Below are positions 17,274 to 26,387 of a stretch of 64,000 bases of DNA, piece after piece (position 1 is the stretch's first letter; the number at the start of each line of letters is the position of its first letter). This DNA is from Anaerocolumna sp. MB42-C2. Lineage in GTDB: Bacteria; Bacillota; Clostridia; Lachnospirales; Lachnospiraceae. The position numbers and the translations under genes are program-made. The notes below the pieces were generated by a model that saw only the letters and a list, made by a program, of their open reading frames with translations, made no database searches and was not told where the DNA came from. The DNA lies in assembly GCF_030913705.1 (NCBI RefSeq), contig NZ_CP133190.1, positions 4,241,501 through 4,305,500 on the forward strand, read 5' to 3'.

Positions 17274-17675
17274 ATGTTAAACAATAAAAAAATCAGAATT
17301 ATGACAAAACTTGCCTTGTATGAACAAAACGAAGGTAAAGAAGATATTAAGCTGGGTAAATACTATAAAACCGATTATGTAAGACTTCAGGTATTAAAAA
17401 CAGTAGTATGTGTTACTATCGGTTATCTTCTTATTCTGTTTATGATAGGGATGTATAAGGCTGAATATATAATCAGTAAATTAGTTACATTTAATTTTGT
17501 CCGCATCGGACAATACCTTTTAGGATTTTATATCATAATAATGGCAGTATTTATAACCGGCTCAATCATCGGATATTCATTAAAATATGATAATTCCAGA
17601 AAAAGTCTATCAAAATATTATAAATCTTTGAAGAAATTAAGCAATTTCTATCAGGAAGAAAAAGTGAACGGATAG
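17274..17675 (+). CDS. Small membrane protein of unknown function in the cdaA operon
   Basis: This 133-residue protein has two predicted helices (about residues 44-64 and 80-106) with basic flanks at both ends and a Lys/Ser-rich C-terminal tail. No motif is recognised. GGAGG lies just ahead of the ATG. It heads the operon that continues with another membrane protein, cdaA and cdaR, with a 16-base gap to the next gene. A role in envelope or c-di-AMP signalling is guilt by association only. Confidence 0.75.
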   Translation: MLNNKKIRIMTKLALYEQNEGKEDIKLGKYYKTDYVRLQVLKTVVCVTIGYLLILFMIGMYKAEYIISKLVTFNFVRIGQYLLGFYIIIMAVFITGSIIGYSLKYDNSRKSLSKYYKSLKKLSNFYQEEKVNG

Positions 17676-17691
17676 TTGGGAGGCAAACATA

Positions 17692-18747
17692 ATGATGACA
17701 TTTTTAGTACTTAGGTCAAGACTTAGAAGCCTTTATCAAAAGTATGAAATATATCTTGAGACGGTAGTAAAGTTTATTATAGCATTTGCGGTATTCCAGA
17801 TAATTAATAATTCAATTGGTTATGACCACCGGATTAAACAGATATCCATAGTCCTTGTATTGTCGTTACTAAGTGCATTTACTCCATCAGCCATTATGGT
17901 TTTATTAGCCGCACTGGTAGCCATCGGTCATGTATATTATTTATCAAAAATCTTGTCCGTAATTGTAATACTTATTATGTTAATCATGTATTTTTTATTT
18001 ATACGCTTTACACCTAAATTGGGTTATGCGGTTATCGCCGTGCCTGTTTTATATTTCTTAAAGATACCGTATGTAGTACCAATCGTGCTAGGATTGTTTG
18101 CGACACCTATCGCCATAGTACCTACTGCCTGCGGAGTAATTCTATTTTACTTATTCCAGGTTATACAGGAAGCAGCTACTATGCAGATTAGTATCAGTGT
18201 GGAAGATACCCTGCAATTATATACTTATGTTGTTGACAATTTAGTTGAAAATAAACAACTATTCATGACTATAATTATTTTTTCTTTAATAATTTTAATA
18301 ACATACTTTATCAGACGTAAGAAATTTGACTATGCTCGTGAAATCGCTGTAGCTGCCGGGGCTTTAACCTGTATACTCGGATTTTTATTCAGTGATTTAA
18401 GACTGGATGTATCGGAACAGATCGGGATCATGATATTAGGTACGCTGATTTCCGCTATTTTGGCATTAATAATACAGTTTTTCCATCTTGCGTTGGATTA
18501 CACAGGTGTGGAACATGTACAGTTTGAAGATGAAGATTACTACTATTATGTAAAAGCAGTACCTAAAATCAATGTAACAGAACCGCAGATAAACGTGAAA
18601 CGTTTTAATACACAAAAAAATGCCGGATTAAGTCAAAGAGTATCCGGTAAATTAAACAATGAAGTATTATCAGAAGAGGAAGACGATTACGAAGAGGATT
18701 ATGAGGATTACAAACTTGGAACCAGCAGTAAAGACGATGCAAAATAA
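17692..18747 (+). CDS. Polytopic membrane protein of unknown function upstream of cdaA
   Basis: This 351-residue protein has about nine hydrophobic helices over residues 25-260 (for example YAVIAVPVLYFLKIPYVVPI) and an acidic cytosolic tail rich in Glu, Asp and Tyr (EEEDDYEEDYEDYK) at the C-terminus. I do not recognise a family. Its position directly upstream of cdaA-cdaR, 37 bases before the cyclase, suggests a partner in the c-di-AMP membrane complex. The strongly acidic tail is unlike the neighbours. Confidence 0.8.
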   Translation: MMTFLVLRSRLRSLYQKYEIYLETVVKFIIAFAVFQIINNSIGYDHRIKQISIVLVLSLLSAFTPSAIMVLLAALVAIGHVYYLSKILSVIVILIMLIMYFLFIRFTPKLGYAVIAVPVLYFLKIPYVVPIVLGLFATPIAIVPTACGVILFYLFQVIQEAATMQISISVEDTLQLYTYVVDNLVENKQLFMTIIIFSLIILITYFIRRKKFDYAREIAVAAGALTCILGFLFSDLRLDVSEQIGIMILGTLISAILALIIQFFHLALDYTGVEHVQFEDEDYYYYVKAVPKINVTEPQINVKRFNTQKNAGLSQRVSGKLNNEVLSEEEDDYEEDYEDYKLGTSSKDDAK

Positions 18748-18784
18748 TAGTAACTAATAATACTATGTAAAGCAGGTGGTTATT

Positions 18785-19663
18785 ATGGAGACGATTATAA
18801 GTTTTTTTCAAGATTATGTAGCATGGCTGTCACTTCCCAGAATAGGAATTACAGATATTTTTGAAATTCTTATTATTGCTTTTGCAATATATAATGTAAT
18901 AACCTGGGTAAAACAGACGAGGGCCTGGATCTTAGTGAAAGGTCTGATTGTGTTACTGATTTTATGGATTATTGCCTCCATACTCGACTTAAATGTAATC
19001 TTATGGATCTTTTTTAAAAGTATTAATGTTGGAATTATTGCCGTTATTATTGTTTTTCAGCCGGAATTCAGAAAGGCATTGGAACAGCTGGGGCAGAATA
19101 ATTTAGTAACACCGCTGTTTAACTTCAATGATTCAAAAGACAGAAGTGAGAGGTTTTCTGACCAGACAGTTGCAGGTATTGTAAAAGCTTCTTTTGAGTT
19201 GGCTAAAACGAAAACAGGTGCTTTAATTGTAATTGAAAAGGATATTTCATTAATTGAATTTGAAAAAACAGGAATAGCAATAGATTCCCTGATAAGCAGC
19301 CAACTATTAATTAATATTTTCGAGCATAATACTCCTTTGCATGACGGTGCAGTGATTCTTAGAGGTAATCGTATCGTGGCGGCTACCTGTTATCTGCCGT
19401 TAACGGATAACATGCATTTAAGTAAGGATTTGGGTACCAGACACAGAGCAGGTATCGGCGTCAGTGAGGTCAGTGACAGTTTAACAATCATTGTTTCAGA
19501 GGAAACCGGTAAGGTTTCTATAGCCACCGGCGGTGCGTTAATCCGAAACGTGGATGGAGATTATTTGCGTAATAAAATTAATTCCCTCCAAAATAAAGTA
19601 ACTGATGTTAAGAAAATTAAATTATGGAAGGGAAGAGTTAAGAATGAAAGAAAGATTGACTAG
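18785..19663 (+). CDS. cdaA: Diadenylate cyclase CdaA
   Basis: This 292-residue enzyme has three N-terminal membrane helices (about residues 20-95) followed by a DAC domain with the two catalytic motifs: Asp187-Gly188-Ala189 in LHDGAVILRGNRI and Arg219-His220-Arg221 in GTRHRAGIG. It condenses two ATP into c-di-AMP, which controls potassium uptake, osmolytes and wall homeostasis. ATG 18785 was chosen for its distance from AGGTGG (18774-18779); the GTG at 18776 overlaps that site. It overlaps cdaR by 20 bases, so the regulator is translated with it. Confidence 0.96.
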   Translation: METIISFFQDYVAWLSLPRIGITDIFEILIIAFAIYNVITWVKQTRAWILVKGLIVLLILWIIASILDLNVILWIFFKSINVGIIAVIIVFQPEFRKALEQLGQNNLVTPLFNFNDSKDRSERFSDQTVAGIVKASFELAKTKTGALIVIEKDISLIEFEKTGIAIDSLISSQLLINIFEHNTPLHDGAVILRGNRIVAATCYLPLTDNMHLSKDLGTRHRAGIGVSEVSDSLTIIVSEETGKVSIATGGALIRNVDGDYLRNKINSLQNKVTDVKKIKLWKGRVKNERKID

Positions 19664-20870
19664 AAACCCAGGTCTTAAAATTCTATCCCTGCTTATGGCA
19701 TTTCTGGTTTGGGTCGTTATCTTAAATGTTGATGATCCGGTTACTCCGGGCTCTTTTAAAAACATAGAAGTTACGAAGATTAATGAAAATGCTATAGCTC
19801 AAAAAGATAAAGTATACGATGTGATTTCGGGAGATACTGTGGATGTGAAAGTGAAAGGTAAACGCCATATCATTGAATCCCTTAAAACATCGGATTTTCA
19901 GGCAGTTGCAGACCTTTCAAAGTTATCTATTGTGAATGCTGTCCCTATTAATATTACAATTCCCAAGTATGGTGACAGTGTGGAGATCTTACCAGAGAAT
20001 TATACCATGCAGGTCAGCCTGGAAGATCTTGAAACGAAGCAATTTCGTATAGATGTCGTTACAACCGGTGACGTTTCAGAAGGATATTATATAAAAGAAA
20101 AAACTGCCAGTCCTAACATTATACAGGTTTCCGGTGCGGAATCAGTAATTAATAAGATTAAAGATGTAGTTGTGGATGTAAATGTAGGAAATGCCAGGGA
20201 GTCCTTTAAGAAAGCAGGTGTTGTTCCTAAAGTTTATGATAAAAACGGTACCCTGATGGACTCTGGTAAAATGAAATTAAGTTATGAGGCAGTGGATGTG
20301 TCGGTTGATCTTCTTAAAACGAAAACGGTTAATTTGTTCATTGATCTAAAAGGCACCCCATATCCGGGCTATAAATATGGGAAAGCTGACTATGAACCAA
20401 AGCAGGTAGTGATAGCAGGTGAACAGAGTGAACTTGATAAAGTACAGTATATAATGGGTGAATACTACATTGATAATCAGAGGACAGATATTGAAGATGA
20501 AGTGAATATAGCCGATTTTATCAAGAATGATGTAATCTTAATCGATGAAAATAAGACAGCCGTTATTAATGTTAAAGTTGAAAAATTAAAAAGTAAAGAT
20601 ATCAGTTATAATACCAGTGATATAGAATTAAGAAATATACCGGCAGGTTTGGCGGCAGTATTAAATGAAAATAGCATCATACAGGTAGAAGTTATGGGTG
20701 AAGATGATATCCTATCCAATATTAATAAATATACGTTAAAACCTTACATTGATTTAGCAGATACCAAGATAGGAACAAAGCAGTTCAATTTAGAGTTCAT
20801 TCCGCCCGACAGCGGTTTAACTATTTCGAATACCAGCGTCAGCGTAACAATAACTGAAGCAGCCGGTTAG
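19644..20870 (+). CDS. cdaR: CdaA regulatory protein CdaR (YbbR repeats)
   Basis: This 408-residue protein starts with one membrane anchor (ILSLLMAFLVWVVILNVDDP, about residues 12-31) and then carries four YbbR-type repeats on the outer face. Typical repeat elements seen are KVKGKRHIIESL and FRIDVVTTGDVSEGYY. CdaR binds CdaA and modulates c-di-AMP synthesis. ATG 19644, inside the cdaA end and behind GGAAGGGAAGAG, is preferred to the upstream ATG 19605, which would extend the N-terminus past the conserved start. No glmM follows, unlike Bacillus. Confidence 0.93.
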   Translation: MKERLTRNPGLKILSLLMAFLVWVVILNVDDPVTPGSFKNIEVTKINENAIAQKDKVYDVISGDTVDVKVKGKRHIIESLKTSDFQAVADLSKLSIVNAVPINITIPKYGDSVEILPENYTMQVSLEDLETKQFRIDVVTTGDVSEGYYIKEKTASPNIIQVSGAESVINKIKDVVVDVNVGNARESFKKAGVVPKVYDKNGTLMDSGKMKLSYEAVDVSVDLLKTKTVNLFIDLKGTPYPGYKYGKADYEPKQVVIAGEQSELDKVQYIMGEYYIDNQRTDIEDEVNIADFIKNDVILIDENKTAVINVKVEKLKSKDISYNTSDIELRNIPAGLAAVLNENSIIQVEVMGEDDILSNINKYTLKPYIDLADTKIGTKQFNLEFIPPDSGLTISNTSVSVTITEAAG

Positions 20871-20939
20871 TAAAATAGCAGTCGGTTAACGGATTGAATA
20901 CATACAAATAACCAAAGGCGGTTTATAGGAGGTAGAAGA

Positions 20940-21203
20940 ATGGTAAGTGGTAAAGTGGTAGTTAAAAATCCTACCGGATTACATTTACGGCCGGCTGGAA
21001 TACTATGCAAAACAGCCATAGAATTTCATTCCAGGATAAATATAAAATTTAAAGATACGACTGCCAATGCTAAAAGTGTCTTAGGAGTATTAGGTGCATG
21101 TATAAAAACCGGAGATGAAATTGAACTTGTCTGTGAAGGTGAGGATGAGAACGAAGCTTTAACTGCCCTTATAAAAGCCATTGAATCCGGTCTGGGGGAG
21201 TAA
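20940..21203 (+). CDS. HPr-type phosphocarrier protein
   Basis: This 87-residue protein matches HPr in length and both key sites: His15 in PTGLHLRPAG (phosphorylated by enzyme I) and Ser46 in NAKSVLGVLG (target of HPr kinase in Firmicutes). It moves phosphate from enzyme I to sugar PTS enzymes and, as Ser-P form, acts with CcpA in catabolite control. TAGGAGGTAGAAG stands just ahead of the ATG. Enzyme I is not adjacent, so this could be the main HPr or a paralogue. It follows cdaR by 69 bases and may share its transcript. Confidence 0.9.
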   Translation: MVSGKVVVKNPTGLHLRPAGILCKTAIEFHSRINIKFKDTTANAKSVLGVLGACIKTGDEIELVCEGEDENEALTALIKAIESGLGE

Positions 21204-21230
21204 TACAGACTGAGCTCCAGAAAATAATGG

Positions 21231-21259
21231 TTGTAATATTGGATTTACAATGATATAAT
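21231..21259 (+). promoter_or_regulatory. Promoter of leuA
   Basis: TTGTAA (21231-21236), a 17-base spacer and perfect TATAAT (21254-21259). It leaves a leader of about 205 bases before leuA. The leader contains a short open frame MPSYLL (21318-21338) with two Leu codons and a weak AAACACTT/AGGTGTTT hairpin (about 21377-21408). No T-box sequence was found. Confidence 0.7.
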
Positions 21260-21470
21260 GAAGAACACATAAATTAAACATAGCAAAGGAATGATAAGGA
21301 TGGGGCTAGAATAGACAATGCCAAGTTATTTATTGTAAAAAAATACAGCGTGATATACCGACTCCGTAGTAAATAAACACTTCCAATTGGTAAATCCAGG
21401 TGTTTGTTAAACAGGCATTTGTGATTTACATGTTGCAATCAACCAGTGTAAAACATAAGGAGGATATACC

Positions 21471-23150
21471 ATGTTGAATTTTAGTAGATATCAAAGAGTA
21501 CCCGTAGTAAATTTGCCACAAAGAGAATGGCCGGATAAGCAGATAGAAAAAGCACCAATCTGGTGTAGTGTAGATTTAAGAGATGGTAATCAGGCATTAA
21601 TTGAACCTATGGTAGTAGAAGAGAAGGTTGAATTTTTTAATATGCTGGTTAAATTAGGTTTTAAGGAAATCGAAGTTGGTTTCCCTTCTGCTTCTCAGAT
21701 TGAATTTGATTTTTTAAGACAGTTAGTCGACAGAAAATTAATTCCTGATGATGTGGTTGTACAGGTATTAGTACAGTGCCGTGAACATTTATTAAAAAGG
21801 ACGTTTGAAGCTTTGCAAGGCGTTAAAACCGCAATCGTTCATATCTATAACTCAACATCCACTCTTCAGAGGGATGTAGTATTTGGAATGGATAGAGAAG
21901 AAATTAAAAAGATTGCAGTAGAGGGAACTAAGCTGGTGAAAGAATATGCCAAGGATTTTCCTGGTAAAATCATATTAGAATATTCACCGGAAAGTTTTAC
22001 GGGAACAGAACTTGACTTTGCATTGGATATATGCACCGCGGTTTCTGATGTATGGGAACCAACCCCTGATAATAAGATAATTTTTAATCTGCCTGCTACA
22101 GTGGAGATGAATACTCCCAATGTATATGCAGATCAGATTGAATGGATGAATAATCATTTTAAAAATAGAGATAGCATTATTTTAAGTGTACATCCCCACA
22201 ATGACAGAGGAACAGGTGTGGCTGGCAGTGAATTAGCTTTACTCGCTGGTGCCGACCGTATCGAAGGAACTTTATTCGGCAACGGTGAAAGGACCGGTAA
22301 TGTAGATATATTAACGATAGCCTACAATATGTTTTCTCAGGGTATTAATCCCGAATTAAATTTAGATAATATTAATGATATTATAGAGGTCTATGAACGC
22401 TGCTGTAAGATACCCGTACATGTACGGCATCCTTACGCCGGCAAATTAGTTTTTACAGCTTTTTCCGGTTCTCATCAGGATGCTATTAATAAAGGTGTTC
22501 GGGCTATGAATGAAAGAAAGAGCAAGATTTGGTCAGTACCTTATCTTCCTATTGATCCATCTGACATTGGTAGAAAATATGAGCCGATTGTTCGTATTAA
22601 CAGCCAGTCCGGTAAGGGCGGTGTTGCTTTTATTATGGAAACTAATTATGGATTTAAACTGCCGAAAGGAATGCATAAGGAATTTGCCAATGTAATCCAG
22701 TCCATCTCCGAAAAGAGTGGTGAAGTGACTCCTGAACAGATTATGCAGGAATTCAAGAAAAATTATCTGGATATGAAAGAACCTCTTCATTTTAAAAAGT
22801 GCAAAATTGAAGATTTATCAGATAAAGATTCTGCAGGTGATGATTCCTTTGATACATTAACCGTTGTTACCTATACAGATAACGGCGTAGAAAAAGTATA
22901 TGAGGCAACCGGTAATGGTCCTATTGATGCGGTACAAAGAGGCCTTCAGAAAGAATTAGGAATACAAATTAAAATTCTTGATTATTCGGAGCATGCACTT
23001 GGTGAAGGTTCTAATGCACAGGCAGCTGCTTATGTCCACATTTTGGATATAGAAAGCGGTAAAGCAGTTTTTGGTGTTGGTATAAGTTCAAATATAACCA
23101 GAGCTTCTATTAGAGCAGTCTTTAGTGCTGTGAACAGATTAAAAAAATAA
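21471..23150 (+). CDS. leuA: 2-isopropylmalate synthase (LeuA type 2)
   Basis: This 559-residue enzyme catalyses the first step of leucine synthesis, condensing acetyl-CoA with 2-oxoisovalerate. The HMGL-like TIM barrel opens with WCSVDLRDGNQALIEPM (metal-binding Asp and catalytic Arg) and includes SVHPHNDRGTGVAGSELAL with two metal-ligand His. A C-terminal regulatory domain (about residues 430-559) binds leucine for feedback. The long yeast/Mycobacterium-like form is common in Clostridia. AGGAGG precedes the ATG. It is a single-gene unit, closed by a terminator, with none of leuBCD nearby. Confidence 0.95.
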   Translation: MLNFSRYQRVPVVNLPQREWPDKQIEKAPIWCSVDLRDGNQALIEPMVVEEKVEFFNMLVKLGFKEIEVGFPSASQIEFDFLRQLVDRKLIPDDVVVQVLVQCREHLLKRTFEALQGVKTAIVHIYNSTSTLQRDVVFGMDREEIKKIAVEGTKLVKEYAKDFPGKIILEYSPESFTGTELDFALDICTAVSDVWEPTPDNKIIFNLPATVEMNTPNVYADQIEWMNNHFKNRDSIILSVHPHNDRGTGVAGSELALLAGADRIEGTLFGNGERTGNVDILTIAYNMFSQGINPELNLDNINDIIEVYERCCKIPVHVRHPYAGKLVFTAFSGSHQDAINKGVRAMNERKSKIWSVPYLPIDPSDIGRKYEPIVRINSQSGKGGVAFIMETNYGFKLPKGMHKEFANVIQSISEKSGEVTPEQIMQEFKKNYLDMKEPLHFKKCKIEDLSDKDSAGDDSFDTLTVVTYTDNGVEKVYEATGNGPIDAVQRGLQKELGIQIKILDYSEHALGEGSNAQAAAYVHILDIESGKAVFGVGISSNITRASIRAVFSAVNRLKK

Positions 23151-23191
23151 ATACTTCAGAATTATAGATTTTAGAATGAGGCTTAACAAAT

Positions 23192-23241
23192 GGAGGATGC
23201 AGCACGTGCAAGTATACGTACTTGTTGTGTCCTCTGTTTTC
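23192..23241 (+). terminator. Terminator of leuA
   Basis: GAGGATGCAGCA pairs with TTGTGTCCTC around an inner CAAGTA-TAC-GTACTTG hairpin, then TGTTTTCT. Confidence 0.8.
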
Positions 23242-23371
23242 TATTGTTTGGACATTTTTTAAGCAAACATGTAATTTGTCTTGGGATTACAATATATTTT
23301 AATACAATTGGATAAAACTTATATATCCTTATAAGTTAAAAATAAATAGAAGAAGAAAGGTAATGCGTACT

Positions 23372-23767
23372 ATGAAAAAAGTTATTACTTATGGAACTTA
23401 TGATTTGATTCATGTTGGGCATATTAATTTATTAAGAAGGGCAAAAGAATTAGGAGATTATCTTATTGTTGTTTTGTCTTCTGACGAATTTAATGCGATA
23501 AAACACAAAACCGCCTATCACTCTTACGAAGATAGAAAAATTATTCTTGAAGCAATTAAATATGTAGATGAAGTTATTCCTGAATACACATGGGAGCAAA
23601 AGGTAAAAGATGTTGTTGATAACAAGGTTGATGTTTTCGTAATGGGAGATGATTGGAAAGGCGAATTTGATTTTCTGAAAGACTATTGTGAGGTTGTCTA
23701 TTTGCCAAGAACAGAGGGAATCTCTACTTCAAAAATAAAAAATGACCTACACTTAGGAAAAAAATAA
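23372..23767 (+). CDS. tagD: Glycerol-3-phosphate cytidylyltransferase
   Basis: This 131-residue enzyme makes CDP-glycerol from CTP and sn-glycerol-3-phosphate, the donor for poly-glycerolphosphate wall polymers. It has the nucleotidyltransferase motif HVGH in TYGTYDLIHVGHINLLRRAK (residues 5-24) and the signature ISTSKIK near the C-terminus, and its length matches TagD (about 130). ATG 23372 gives the usual MKKVITYGTYD start; ATG 23363, three codons earlier, sits too close to the AAAGG ribosome site but is possible. It leads a run of glycerol-phosphate transferases. Confidence 0.93.
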   Translation: MKKVITYGTYDLIHVGHINLLRRAKELGDYLIVVLSSDEFNAIKHKTAYHSYEDRKIILEAIKYVDEVIPEYTWEQKVKDVVDNKVDVFVMGDDWKGEFDFLKDYCEVVYLPRTEGISTSKIKNDLHLGKK

Positions 23768-23782
23768 GCAGGAGAAACTTAC

Positions 23783-25036
23783 ATGGTTATTCCATCACCT
23801 GATCTAGTAAAAAAGAAGATTAAAAAGAATATTAAGGAATTTAAAAAAGCTTTTAAAATAGCAAAAAGAATTGCTAAAACGGTCGTAATAGCAGCTTATA
23901 GAATAGAAACAAAGATAATTCCTGTTCAAAAGAATATGATAGTTTTTGAAAGTAATATGGGACGAAATTATACCGGTAATCCAAAAAGTATCTATGAAGA
24001 AATGGTACGAAAGGGATTAGATAAAAAATATCGCTGTTATTTTATGTTAGATGATATAAATACGTATATTCCAGGTAATGCTAAAAAGATAAGAAGGACA
24101 AGAACCTGGTATTTCTTTATTATGGGGGTAGCAGGGATATGGGTAAGCGACTGCAGGCAGCCAAACTATATAATTAAGCGGAAAGGTGTCCATTATATTC
24201 AGACCTGGCATGGAACACCGCTAAAAAAATTAGCGCTGGATATGGACTCCGTCAATATGGCCGGAGAAACTGATATTGAAAAATACCATCATAACTTTTA
24301 TAAAAATACCCGGACGTGGGATTATTTAATATCACAAAACAAGTTTTCTACTGAAGTATTCAGAAGAGCGTTCGCTTTTGATAAGACCATGTTGGAAATT
24401 GGCTATCCGAGAAATGATATATTATTTTATGGTAACAATTCGGAAAATATTATTAGGTTAAAGAAAAAGATGGGATTACCCCTTAATAAGAAGATTATTT
24501 TATATGCACCTACCTGGAGAGATAATGAGTATTTCGAAAAAGGTGCTTATAAATTCAGCCAAGCTCTGGATTTTGATTTATTCAGGGAAAAGTTGGGTCA
24601 GGATTATGTGTGCATCGTTAAGTACCATTATCTGGTAAAGGAAAACCTGGATTGGTCTGCATACACAGATTTTGTTTATAAATATGATATGTGCGATGAT
24701 ATAGCAGAATTATATCTGGTTTCCGATCTGCTTATAACAGATTATTCTTCCGTAATGTTTGATTACAGTTTATTAAAGAGGCCGATGTTTTTCTTTACTT
24801 ACGATTTAGAAGAATATAAAAATGAATTGAGAGGTTTTTATTTTGATTTTCTAAAAGAAGCTCCGGGTCCGATTTCTTGTACTACAAAGGAACTGATTCA
24901 TTCTATTCTTTCCTATCGTGCAGAAGATTATGCGAAACAATATGAAACATTTCATAATAAATATAATCACGTTGATAATGGGAAAGCCTCTGAAAAAGTA
25001 GTACAGTTGATTCAGGATCTCTATGCAAAGTCCTAA
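23783..25036 (+). CDS. CDP-glycerol:glycerophosphate glycerophosphotransferase (TagB/TagF family)
   Basis: This 417-residue protein carries family features: QTWHGTPLKKLALDMD (catalytic His region, about residues 137-152), YAPTWRDNEYFEKG, and LLITDYSSVMFDYSLLKRP near 320-338 that binds CDP-glycerol. It has a basic amphipathic N-terminus (KKKIKKNIKEFKKAFKIAKR) suited to membrane attachment. These enzymes prime or extend glycerol-phosphate chains on undecaprenyl-linked sugar. It lies 15 bases after tagD, which supplies its donor. Primase (TagB) versus polymerase (TagF) activity cannot be told apart here. Confidence 0.9.
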   Translation: MVIPSPDLVKKKIKKNIKEFKKAFKIAKRIAKTVVIAAYRIETKIIPVQKNMIVFESNMGRNYTGNPKSIYEEMVRKGLDKKYRCYFMLDDINTYIPGNAKKIRRTRTWYFFIMGVAGIWVSDCRQPNYIIKRKGVHYIQTWHGTPLKKLALDMDSVNMAGETDIEKYHHNFYKNTRTWDYLISQNKFSTEVFRRAFAFDKTMLEIGYPRNDILFYGNNSENIIRLKKKMGLPLNKKIILYAPTWRDNEYFEKGAYKFSQALDFDLFREKLGQDYVCIVKYHYLVKENLDWSAYTDFVYKYDMCDDIAELYLVSDLLITDYSSVMFDYSLLKRPMFFFTYDLEEYKNELRGFYFDFLKEAPGPISCTTKELIHSILSYRAEDYAKQYETFHNKYNHVDNGKASEKVVQLIQDLYAKS

Positions 25037-25095
25037 TCTAAATTAAAATAGGATATGATTCAGTTTAAAATAACTGTGGAGAAAGGTAATTAGGT

Positions 25096-26265
25096 ATGAT
25101 CAATAAATGGAAAAGTATATTAAAAATCAAGGTAAAAGGAATTTCTCACAGCCTTCAGGCCACGGTAGAAAAAAGACAGGTGAACTCAAGACTTGATAAT
25201 TATGATCCCGGCGCTATAAGCAATAATAAGCCTTCTAAAATTAATAAAATCACATTTGTAATAGAACGTATGGCAAAATATAGCGGAGGTCAGACTTCCA
25301 TATTAAGATTAGGAACAGAATTATCTAAGTTGGGATATCAAGTAGGTTATATCGTATATAAACCTCAGACAAAATCTGATATGATAGAGTGTTCTTCCAG
25401 TAATTTGAGCAATTATGAGGGAGAAATGTATACGAACAAGTATCTGGACAAGTTGAATTCTGATATTGTTATAGCCAGTTCCTGGGATACGGTTGCTTTT
25501 GCTAAAAAAATGAAAGGTTATAAAATGTATTTTATACAGGATTACGAACCTTATTTTTATTCTTTTGGAGAGCTGTTTTTAATGGCTAAAAAAACTTATG
25601 AGCAAGGACTTCATATGGTAAGTTTGGGGCCATGGAATAAAGAAATGGTGGAGAAAAACTGTAAGATTATCTCCCCTGTGGACGAGATCGAATTTCCTTA
25701 TGAGAGCCGTGAATATCCAACCTGTAATCGAGATTATGCTGCCTATGCAAAGAAAAAAGAATTTACACTGGCAGTATATTTAAAATATTACGGTAAAAGG
25801 TTGCCATGTATAACTCAATATTTATTAAGACAAGTTAAAGAAGAGTTTAAAAGAGATGGCATCACTCTGAATATTAAATATTTTGGAGAGGATAAAAGCT
25901 TTCGTTGTGATGCAGGAGAAAATCTGGGCATGTTATCGAAAAAGGAATTACTTTCATTGTATAAAAGATCCGATTTTGGTATGGTAGCTTCCATGAGTAA
26001 TATATCCCTTGTGCCTTATGAAATGTTAGCTACCGGATTACCGTTAATTGAGTTTGAAGATGGCACATTTCCTTATTTCTTCCCTGATAACAGTGCAATC
26101 CTGACTTCACTTTCCTATAAAGATTTATATCTTAAAATGAAAGAAGTAATTAAGAAACCGCAGATATTAGAAGAAATGCATAATACTTCGGGTGATTACC
26201 TGAAATCTTTAAGCTGGCAGAAATCCGCGAAAGAATTTAGTGATATTTTAAACGGATTACTATAG
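25096..26265 (+). CDS. Glycosyltransferase (GT4/WsaF-like)
   Basis: This 389-residue protein begins with a basic segment and shows a GT-B organisation: an acceptor-domain motif KYSGGQTSILRLGTELSKLG (about residues 61-80), YFIQDYEPYFYSFGE in the middle and a donor-side SLVPYEMLATGLPLIEFEDG near 310-330 that includes the GT4-like EMxAxGLP pattern. It resembles WsaF-type rhamnosyltransferases of surface glycan clusters, from memory. Placed between two glycerol-phosphate transferases, it likely decorates or primes the same polymer. Donor sugar unknown. Confidence 0.82.
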   Translation: MINKWKSILKIKVKGISHSLQATVEKRQVNSRLDNYDPGAISNNKPSKINKITFVIERMAKYSGGQTSILRLGTELSKLGYQVGYIVYKPQTKSDMIECSSSNLSNYEGEMYTNKYLDKLNSDIVIASSWDTVAFAKKMKGYKMYFIQDYEPYFYSFGELFLMAKKTYEQGLHMVSLGPWNKEMVEKNCKIISPVDEIEFPYESREYPTCNRDYAAYAKKKEFTLAVYLKYYGKRLPCITQYLLRQVKEEFKRDGITLNIKYFGEDKSFRCDAGENLGMLSKKELLSLYKRSDFGMVASMSNISLVPYEMLATGLPLIEFEDGTFPYFFPDNSAILTSLSYKDLYLKMKEVIKKPQILEEMHNTSGDYLKSLSWQKSAKEFSDILNGLL

Positions 26266-26311
26266 CTTATGACATTGCCCTTAAATACAATGATAATGTT
26301 TGGAGCGTTAG

Positions 26312-26340
26312 GTGAAAATGAAAAGCAATTTTCACTTTCT
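26312..26340 (+). terminator. Weak hairpin after the glycosyltransferase gene
   Basis: GTGAAAAT pairs with ATTTTCAC across an eight-base loop and is followed by TTTCTATTT. The weak A-T stem suggests partial termination before the next transferase gene. Confidence 0.45.
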
Positions 26341-26387
26341 ATTTAGACATTTTTGCAAGTAAACTTGTGAAATGCATGGGGTGTAAG

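Noticed and set aside
21260-21470. T-box riboswitch upstream of leuA
   Set aside because: The conserved TGGNACCGCG antiterminator sequence and a terminator before leuA are absent.
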